Shown piece by piece: positions 56,160-64,000 of a DNA stretch of 64,000 bases. The DNA comes from Dioscorea cayenensis subsp. rotundata. Its lineage: Eukaryota > Streptophyta > Magnoliopsida > Dioscoreales > Dioscoreaceae. The position numbers and the translations under genes are program-made. Each line of letters starts with the position of its first letter. Position 1 is the first letter of the stretch. A model generated the notes under the pieces. That model was not told the origin of the DNA and searched no databases. It saw only the letters and a list, made by a program, of their open reading frames with translations. The stretch is taken from the NCBI RefSeq assembly GCF_009730915.1, contig NC_052474.1, positions 15,411,501-15,475,500 of the forward strand, written 5' to 3'.

Positions 56160-57500
56160 TGGCACCTAGGTTAAAGAAGAAAGCTGATAAGAGGCCACGT
56201 GAGTCATCCCCTGAGCTTGAGGGCATGTGATTTGCGATTCCCGAACATCAAGTCCATTATGAGGTTTGTCGAGACTCCGTTTTGGATAGACTCAATTTTT
56301 GGACATGACTATACTGCGGGAGCTTCAGCAGGGAGATGAGTTTGCCGATGAGATCAAGGATCTAGTTTCGGGAAGGTGGTTGGCGGCGATTCTTGGCGAT
56401 TAGAGAGCCGACTATCCGAGAGTTTGCACTGGAGGTGCTATCCTCATTCGAGTTTGATAGAGCGTATTCGGGCTTCGACAGTTTGGACACCATTCAGTTC
56501 AAAGTATTTGGACGCCACCATAGCTTGAGCATTATGCAGTTTTCCGTACTACTTGGCTTGTACAAGGAGGAATTCACGGATACAGAGGAGTATGCACAGT
56601 TGCCTACTGATTATCCTAGAACCTTGACCCCGCAGAGAACTTTCAGAGTACTATGTGGTCAAGGTCAGATCAAGCCCTGGGGGTGTCCAAGGCCACGTGC
56701 CTTTTCCCGACCTGCAGATGTATTTGCACGCCATCATGAGTAGGTCGGTGAATGGCCGCGGTGACAGTACTGGTGTTTTGAGCCGTCGGAGTCTGTGCAT
56801 GACTTGTACTCGATGGTAGAGCTGCATCGATTCATTTAGGGCACATTCTGCGAGTACATCGGACACCGAGGGACACTATGCTAGATCGGGAGCGATCTTC
56901 TTGGGCCCCTACATTACGAGATTAGTGCTGGGCATGGGTCTCTTGGATTTGATTCGCGGGGCCGAGAAGACGAGTGTACCCGCTCCCCTGAGTTTAGAGA
57001 ATATGCGGTTGATGGGCATGTTCCGCAGGGTTCGGACAGGGGTCTTTGCTTTAGTCCTACCAGCCCCAGAGATAGCTGAGGATGAGGGTGATGAAGCCGG
57101 AGCATCTCAGCCCGCCCCCGAGCCTCAGCCAGCATCGATGGAGACCGAGGCACCTCCAGCAGCCGAGGAACCACCCCCAGTGCATATGTTTTCACCATCT
57201 CGAGCCAATGATCGCTTTGAGAGGCTCGAGAATGCTATAGGAGTGGTCCGAGCTGAGGTTGCCGAGATTCAGGCTACGCAGGCCAGTCAGTATACAGAGT
57301 TCATGGCACGTTTCGACATATTACAGCAGATCCTAGAGCGAGACTTTGCCTCATTATTTGTCCTGCAGCCGAGGACCCTTCAGGCCCCATCAGTTCCTCT
57401 AGCACCTCCATCCTCGACTCCAGCACCGGTGGACCCACCATGTGCTTCCACTTCAGCAGCAGCAGCAGCACAGGAGCCCGAGAGTGACTCTGACACTTGA
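56160..57500 (+). pseudogene. Athila-type 3' ORF (env position), nearly complete but broken
   Basis: ATG 56160 gives MAPRLKKKADKRPRESSPEL, then a TGA at about 56229. The globular part is read at 56393-56743 (REFALEVLSSFEFDRAYSGF, FGRHHSLSIMQFSVLLGLY). After frameshifts the C-terminal part at 56901-57500 is open: MFRRVRTGVFALVLPAPEIA, a Pro/Glu-rich acidic stretch, a coiled-coil-like segment (RFERLENAIGVVRAEVAEIQ), and an Ala-rich tail ending ESDSDT. A TTTTGCAG just before the ATG could be a splice acceptor for a subgenomic mRNA. It fits the ATHILA ORF-1 / plant transposon protein families by layout; function is unknown. No envelope hallmarks are seen. Confidence 0.68.
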
Positions 57501-58805
57501 CTTTTCTTTTACTTTCTTGCATTTTACTTTATTCTATTTTCTTGTTTTTAGACTTGTTCACTCAGAAAGGATTTTTCCTTCCGAGTTTATGTTATGTTGC
57601 ATTTACCGAGTTGTATTCATTGCTTCATCTTTTATACACTCGAGTTATTTTTGTTTTTCTTGAGCTTCACTGAACCCCCTCGTGTATGCGTGCAGATGGT
57701 TTTGTTATCTTGGGAATTGAGACTTAGTCATGGGCACGGCCAAGGTGCTTCGGCACTTGGCCGTGTAAGCTTCACAACCCGTTGGAACACTACTCCTAAT
57801 GAATTAGCTTCATCAAACGCAACACTAGGAGTCAGGGGAGTAATGTTTTGATTGCTTCTCCCACATCTATTTTTGAATGATATATTTTGAGTGATCTTGC
57901 ATGTGTACATTGAGGACAATGTACAACTTAAGTGTGTGGGGGGAGTTTCATAATGCGCACATCTTTTCTATTGTTCTTGATTGATATATGCACACATAGC
58001 CAATGGTGGTTCACCTTAGTTGCAATGATTGTATTCTTAAGTCTAGGAGAATTGTTAACATTGAATGTTTTTCATGCTCTAGTTCTTGCTTGAATTTTTT
58101 TAGGAATTTTTGCCCGATTTACACTTAGTGCACTACTCACTCTCTGAACTCTATTCGAAACTCATGTTCGATGTTAAAGGTACTAGTGAGATTTACTTCA
58201 TTTGCTAAATTAAAAAAAAAATGAAAATGAAAATGAAAATGAAAAGAAGGAATAAAATAGTTTTAGTGTTTATTTGTATTTTTTGGGTGGAAAGAGCTAC
58301 CACCTATAAAGTATGAAGCTACTCTCACAAGTCGGATACTAGTTATGCCCTAATGAGAGAAAGAGCTATCTCATAGGATGAGTGAAAGCTACCACTCGGG
58401 TAGAAAGAGCTACCACCTCGAAAGTGTGAAAGCCACCTTAGCGGCCGCTTTGGAAAGGGCTACCTTAGAGGATGTGTGAAGCTACTACCATCTTTTAAAA
58501 TTTTTGTCACTTTTGTAGATAAATAAGTCCCTTGTACTTAGAACTTTGAGAAGTATACTTTGGGTTGTTTTGAGTGAGTTCACACACATACACGAAATTC
58601 GGGTTTGTTGTCCTTTTTTATTCAAGTTTTTAGCTAGAGCATTGATTTTTCGTATTTAGTGTTGAAATTTTCCTTACTTGTAGAATACTTTTTTTGTATG
58701 CCTCAGTGAACCTAAGGCAAAGCACTTTCAATATTTTCTTCATTGATGCACAGAATGTTTTAATATTTGCTTGAGGACAAGCAAAAGCTTAAGTGTGGGG
58801 GAGTT
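57501..58805 (+). other. 3' non-coding region with conserved block and polypurine tract
   Basis: T-rich sequence, a GTACATTGAGGACAATGTAC palindrome near 57904, a poly-A-rich tract (58208-58245), the CTACCACC block (58280-58490), and CAAAAGCTTAAGTGTGGGGGAGTTT with the polypurine tract at 58793-58805 next to the LTR. No gene is supported. Short hydrophobic frames come from the T-rich composition. Confidence 0.78.
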
Positions 58806-60682
58806 TGATAAGTGCTTGTGCGATATGAATGCGAAGTGTTCATTCCTTATATTGAGCATTACTTTTCTCAGGTATTTTATACTAATATGTGTGTTTTTAT
58901 GTTACTTTTATGCAGGTAGGGTTGTGAGGTCGAGTATGAAGGAAATAGGCCAATGTGGATCATAATGCACCTATTTTGGAGGAAATCTTGCTAAGGTTCA
59001 AACGCGAAGACATAGGTTAGGTGTGAGATGCTAGAGTGTGTGCCAACTTCCTCGCATTCGAGTGAGCACATCCATTTGGAGGGGCACAAAGGCAGTTACA
59101 CTCGAGCATTCTGATTTATGCACATAAGAACGAGAGCTCCACCAACATGTATATCATTGAAGAAGCAAGTGATTCACGACGTAAACGTGTGCCCGTTTGC
59201 GTTACCCCGATGAAAATATGGAATTGGGAAGTTATTCAGGTCAAAGATTGTAGCAGAGCACTGTAGCATGTATTGTAACAGCACTATTCATAGACGGCCG
59301 AGAAATCAGAGCAACAGAGAATCCACACATGTGTGTGGAAATTATCCACGGCCGTGTGGAAATTCCGCACGGGCGCGTGTACCGTCCACGCCGGTGGTGT
59401 CGCCCTATTCCAGCCCTATTTAAAGCCGATTCAGCCCCGATTTTGGTATTCTTTTCTCCATCTTTTCCCCAACTTGAGAGAAAGCTTCGGCTACGGTTTT
59501 GAGGGGTATTGGCTAGGTTTTTGGAGAGGTTCAATGGCTCCGACATCGCGTGTCGTTTGGAAGAAGGTTATTGGGAGATCTTTCGTCGGCATCAATCCGG
59601 CGAGGTGTATCCTAGGCCTGACAAAGGATCCCTTGCGACGAGTAGAGGACTCTCCACAAGACCATCAACATGACCATCGAGAAGGTTTCTTTATGGATTC
59701 ATTGCTTTTACATTCGATTTCTTTGATTGTACTTAGCTCCATGGAGAGCTAAACCCCTAGTGGGTACTTGGGTGATTGTGAACCCTAGGATGTATTCGTT
59801 TCATTGAACTTCTTTATTATGCTTTCAATAAATTGATGTTTATTGTGAGTTCTAACCTTGAATGCTTGATTGTATGAACATTTCCCCTAGAGTGACACTA
59901 GGGTTGAGAGTTCTTGTTGGTAACCTTGTGAGTGAGTGACACACCACGAGCGTTAGACAAAGTTAGGTTGGAGATGGTTGAGAGGGTGAGTCGAGAGGTA
60001 CAGGAGCATCCCCTTTCCCCTCCGATGTGATAGATTTTACCTCCGTTCCTCGAGTTCTTTGCGGCCATAATAGAGTGAATGGTCTAAGGGATGAATCTCC
60101 GCTGGGGCTTAGTTGCTCGTGCAACGGAGTGAAGCGTTGAGTGGATCTTAGTATCTAGGGCTTAATTGTGGTTAGGGACTTTCCGCCTGGACCGAAGAGT
60201 TAGGTCTATAATTTGGAAGAGATTTATCACCTGGAATCCCTAGAGCTCATTGCAACTTTATTCGAGTGCGAGGTTGAGAGGTTATTTAATCTCTCCTCCG
60301 GGACATGAATAGAGTTAGGCATAGTTGACCTTAGATTTGGGACTATGTATGTAAGGATTTCCACGACTCACCATTGCATTGATTAGGATGCATAATAGAG
60401 AGTTCTTGCACTTGAAGCTATTATCCTAGGTGAAGCATCATCCGAGTACCCCATCTTTATCGATTGCCTTACCTCCTCCTTACTTTTGCTCTCTTACTTG
60501 TTGCTTTTAATTGTTGAGAATTGAATCATTGTCACACTTATCATTGTTGATATTCCACATAGCTAAGAATCAAATTAAGTGTCTTTACTCCCTACTCCCT
60601 GTGGATTCGATACCCGCTCACCCGGGGTTATTACTTCGACAAACCTGTGCATTTGCGGGATATACTCAAGGGGATCTTGTCA
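58806..60682 (+). repeat. 3' LTR of the 50283 element
   Basis: It starts TGATAAGTGCTTGTGCGATATG and ends GGGGATCTTGTCA, with the TCTAA duplication after it. It is 12 bases shorter than the 5' LTR. Confidence 0.95.
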
Positions 60683-61489
60683 TCTAAAAAAGATTGGTAA
60701 AAGATTAAATTTAGAACTAATAGTAAAAAAGTGAATGATGGTATAAACTGGGGGATTAGGATTGTATTTTCAACTACAAGAGAGCAATGCCCGGGATGAT
60801 CCCTATGAGTTATAGTATGCTGACTTGATTATAATGGTCACCAGGTACATTGTATGATTCAAGTGTGTGCCCTAAATTAATGTTGCATCTATGGTTTTCA
60901 AACACACCAAGTTAGGCCAAGATAACTAGATTACTAAGGCAGCTGTGCAATTCAAGCCATCAAGATATGCAAACACAAGATTAAATACAAGAAACTCAAT
61001 GAACTCCATAATCATTAACAATCATGTAGTTGAGCATAAAAAACCACATAGTTTAACATCCTGGGGCACCATGGATGGTTAGCTAGTTATGGTTAGGAAG
61101 AGAAAGAAAACATGACTCCTTTCTACTCAAGATGATCTTCCTTGTCAAACTCCGTATGCTAAACCCCACTTCTCTTGTGTCTTTAACTCCTCTTTTATCC
61201 CCTTATAGTATGTGGTGAAGCCTAATCTTCACCCTCTTCAGAGTCCTCCCGGTGGAGAGTTGAATCCCCAAACAAAGATGACAACAAACCCTAAAATCTG
61301 GAGTTAAAAAGGGCTGTCTTCGAGCTTGACATGATCTAAGAATGATCGTGCTTCAACCGTGTTTCCATGGACTGCCTTTGAATGAAGTAGCTAATTTCTC
61401 ACCTGAGATTTTCAGTGGAAGGAAGCGTGGACATTCTTGGCGTATGTTTCCATGAACATGATCATGCTAGGAGCCTCCAGCATGTGCTT

Positions 61490-63165
61490 TGACACGTTTG
61501 AATATGTGTGTAAACAACAAGTGCACGGGTGTCGAAGTAATAATTACCCCGGTGAGTGGGTAGTCGAATTCAAAAGGAACGGAAGTATTTGTATTAACCA
61601 ATTCTTAGTTATCTAGTCAAAATCAATGGATGTGATGAAATGAACTAATTACAAGAGAATTAATAACCAAGCAAACGGGCAAGAAAATCAAGTAAAGGAG
61701 ATCTCAATCAATACAGATGAGGTACCCCGGCAATGCTCCCCCTAGGATCTAACATGAAGCTCAAGATTCACTAAATGCTTCTAAACTGAGTCTAATGAGT
61801 CGAGGCAATCCAAGAATAACTGGCCCTTACCTCCAAGCCACCGGCACTAGTCCCCTACAAGGTCCCGGCAGAGAAATCGCTCAATCTCAACACCTCAAAC
61901 CCCATATGACCTTAATACGCTCTAGGGACACCTAAGAGTGAAACCTATTCCTAAATATAGATCCAACCCTAATTCCCAGTGAAAAATCCCTAACCCCCTA
62001 CAAGGTCCCGGCGGAGAAATCTCTCAATCTCATGCCTCACACTAAATATGGTTCCATAGAGTCTAGGGAATATGAAGATAGCAAACACTTAATCGGAAGT
62101 GAAAGGGGACACTCCACTATCTCTTGACTCACCCTTTCAACCCCCTTTAACCTTGAAGTTCTAACTCTAATTGAGACATCTCTCTCATCAAAGTAACAAA
62201 TCATGCAAATCCAATCAACCACAAGGATTAATAAAACAAGCCAGCAATGGGAATACCAGATTAAAACTCAAATCAACTCGGATTTAATAGAAACATAAAG
62301 AAAATTAATACAAAAATATAGATCCTAGGGTTCACATGCCCAAATACCTACTAGGGTAAACAACGGTGAATACAATGAAAATCAAAGAAAACCAAGAAGA
62401 AAAACCCCCTTAAATTTGTGATGATGGCCTTGATGGGTCGTCCATCGTCTTGAAGAATCCTTCTCCTAAGCTAGATCACCGAAGGCTCCCTCTATGCTAT
62501 GACGGAGAGAAGATAGATCAAAGTTGGTGATGGAAGCCCCCCAATATCGCCAAAGACCTCCTCCAAAACTCTAGCCGCCTTGCCTTCAAAGTGCTCGCCA
62601 AAAGCCTCGCAGAAAGTCTCCAAAGAATAGGGCAAACGGCCTATTTAAAGCCCAAAACCGCGCCTGTCACGTGCCCCCACTCACCCATGCAGGAATTTCC
62701 ACATGTGAACAGTAAAATTACTACAGTACTTTTCACAAAATGCGGTCCAAACAATCTTCTCTTGAGGCCACATGTCTGGGCACACGTCCATGTGGTAGGC
62801 TATAAGACTTTTCTTCATCGACGCATCTTTTGAAAGGTCTTGCAATCTTCACAAAGAGAAGGAACATGAAGATGTGGCTGCCTTTGTGCCCTTCCAACTA
62901 GTGAATTGACTTGAATTCTCTTGGAAGTTGGCACACATCTCCACGTTAATGAACTCCTCTCATGTTTTGGTCCTTGAATTCAATAAGAACTCTCAACATT
63001 GTGTCTTTATAGCCTATCTTTGCTTCCTTTTTACTCTTCAAGACATTCACCACCTATATGCATAAAAGAACACCAAATACACAATATAAGACATAAACCA
63101 TGATAAAAATGATGCTTAATACATGTAAAACATATATAAAAATATGCCTACTCAAGCACTTATCA
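61490..63165 (-). mobile_element. Solo LTR (family D) in the family C LTR, TSD TGCTT
   Basis: The plus strand begins TGACACGTTTGAATATGTG and ends CTCAAGCACTTATCA, with exact duplications TGCTT at 61485-61489 and 63166-63170. It is closely related to the 38006 solo LTR but lacks the tandem 298-bp duplication. The minus-strand promoter region lies near 62640-62700 (CTATTTAAAGCC on the plus strand). Confidence 0.95.
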
Positions 63166-63536
63166 TGCTTCCCCCATTAAGAAGAATAAAAACTCCAGCT
63201 TGAGATATTCAGGCGAAGAGACATGATCGTGATTCAACTGTGTTCGTCCTGGTGTCACGCCAAAGCAAGCTTCTTTACTTGATTTCCACCAAACTGAAAG
63301 ATTCATGGGGATGGAGCACGACCATGTTCTGCTCCTGTTGAGCTTAAACACTTAGCAATTCTTCTATTTTCCCTCATTTGGTGAATGGATTCACTCCTAA
63401 TTGAATCAAGCTCTTCAATTCCTACATCATCAATAAACATACCCAGAATAACACTGAATGTATACAAAGATGTGCTCAAAGGCAGGAAAAAGTATAAATT
63501 AAGGGTAAAAAAACATGATATGAATTGCACTCATCA

Positions 63537-64000
63537 TTATACATGTCATGGAGATTCATAGCAAAGGCAGAGAACCTGAAGGGCAAGGCTTAGGCCTTTA
63601 AGGATGCCTGTAAAGACCATCCAAAGGTCCTTATGACCACAACATATGCCCGGAATGATAGTCACAAGAAGTGGAACAGTGAAGCTTATAGTCTAGTACT
63701 TACGACCATAAACTGGACCGCAACATAGAAAGAAGACCTTATAGACATTACTTATGGACGTAAGTGTTTTCGTAAGGCTTATGACTACTTTTGAAGCTTC
63801 ATTATGGCCATGTCCTTATGCCCATAAGCAACCAGTAAGCAGTCGGGTATAAATAGATCTAATGAGGATTTTTTAGGGCATCCATTTCTTTTTTTGGGTG
63901 ATTCTTGGAGGTGAGGTAAGAGAAGATGAGAGACGAATCTCTAGCACCTAAGGAGTGATTTCAAGGGTGATTTGGCTCAACATTCAAGAAGATTAAATAT
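63537..64000. other. Unassigned region, possible LTR promoter
   Basis: No supported gene. The stretch has repeated CTTATGGCC/CTTATGACC-like words (63620-63830), a TATA-like GGGTATAAATAGATC at about 63846, and T-rich then GAGG-rich sequence after it. This resembles the U3/R region of a plant gypsy LTR in plus orientation, cut by the window end. No terminus or PBS is visible to prove it. Confidence 0.35.

Larger units (their letters stand above)
50283..60682 (+). mobile_element. Complete family A Athila-like retrotransposon, gag-protease only, TSD TCTAA
   Basis: Two LTRs (50283-52171 and 58806-60682), PBS, broken gag-protease, GC-palindrome region, 3' ORF, CTACCACC block and polypurine tract are all in place. 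The 5-bp duplication TCTAA (50278-50282 and 60683-60687) is exact. The LTR pair differs at only a handful of positions in its first 170 bases, so it is among the youngest insertions here. RT, RNase H and integrase are absent between protease (ends 54884) and the post-pol segment, so it would have needed help in trans to move. Confidence 0.95.
50160..63536 (-). repeat. Family C LTR (minus strand), split by two insertions
   Basis: On the plus strand it begins TGTTTTCTCTATAACC next to the PBS and probably ends GAATTGCACTCATCA at 63536. The pieces are 50160-50282, 60683-61489 and 63166-63536, about 1.3 kb when the 50283-60682 element and the 61490-63165 solo LTR are removed. The inner edge is secure because it abuts a PBS. 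The outer edge is inferred from the TG...CA termini only. It holds no ORF. It belongs to the same old element as the gag/PR pieces at 49206 and 21338-23312. Confidence 0.68.

Overview
This window looks like a gene-poor, repeat-dense stretch of a flowering-plant nuclear genome. I found no intact host gene, no rRNA or tRNA gene, and nothing prokaryotic. Almost every base belongs to nested transposable elements: Athila-like Ty3/gypsy LTR retrotransposons (LTRs of about 1.7-2 kb, primer binding sites matching tRNA-Asp, Athila-style gag and a 3' ORF) and one 14.2 kb CACTA DNA transposon. All coding regions are broken by stops, frameshifts or insertions.

Layout. 24-17765: a compound of three LTRs and two internal regions (LTR1-gag/PR-LTR2-gag/PR-3'ORF-LTR3), with solo LTRs inserted at 204-2057 (target duplication GAAAT) and 5888-7646 (GTAAG). 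17766-21337: a truncated minus-strand Athila-like piece whose LTR carries another solo LTR (18957-20464). 21338-23312, 49206-50159 and 50160-63536: pieces of an older minus-strand gypsy element ('family C'): protease, gag, a pre-RT fragment, PBS and LTR. 23313-49205: a family B element inserted in the family C gag. It keeps RT, RNase H and integrase remnants but no gag/protease. Its 5' LTR holds a nested element (24474-26849), and its 3' non-coding region holds the CACTA element (31800-46002, target duplication GGC). The CACTA carries broken TNP2-like and TNPA-like genes, a solo LTR (38006-40052, CTAAT) in a TNP2 intron, and two captured host gene fragments (serine carboxypeptidase-like and adenylate kinase-like). 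50283-60682: a complete, younger family A element (TCTAA) inserted in the family C LTR. 61490-63165: another solo LTR (TGCTT) in that same LTR. 63537-64000: unassigned, possibly an LTR promoter.

How the parts relate. The family A copies with readable interiors (two in the compound, one at 50283) encode only gag and protease. They end with what looks like the last few codons of pol, so RT/RNase H/integrase were probably deleted before the family spread. The family B element shows the reverse: pol without gag/protease. A and B share leader, LTR architecture and 3' blocks, so they look like complementary halves of one parental element; whether they ever worked in trans is inference. The nesting gives an order of events: family C, then B, then CACTA, then the solo LTR inside CACTA; family C LTR, then the 50283 element and the 61490 solo LTR.

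The most novel content is the pair of gene fragments inside the CACTA element, with an exact 24-bp direct repeat around the carboxypeptidase piece, and the gag-only/pol-only division between related retroelement families.
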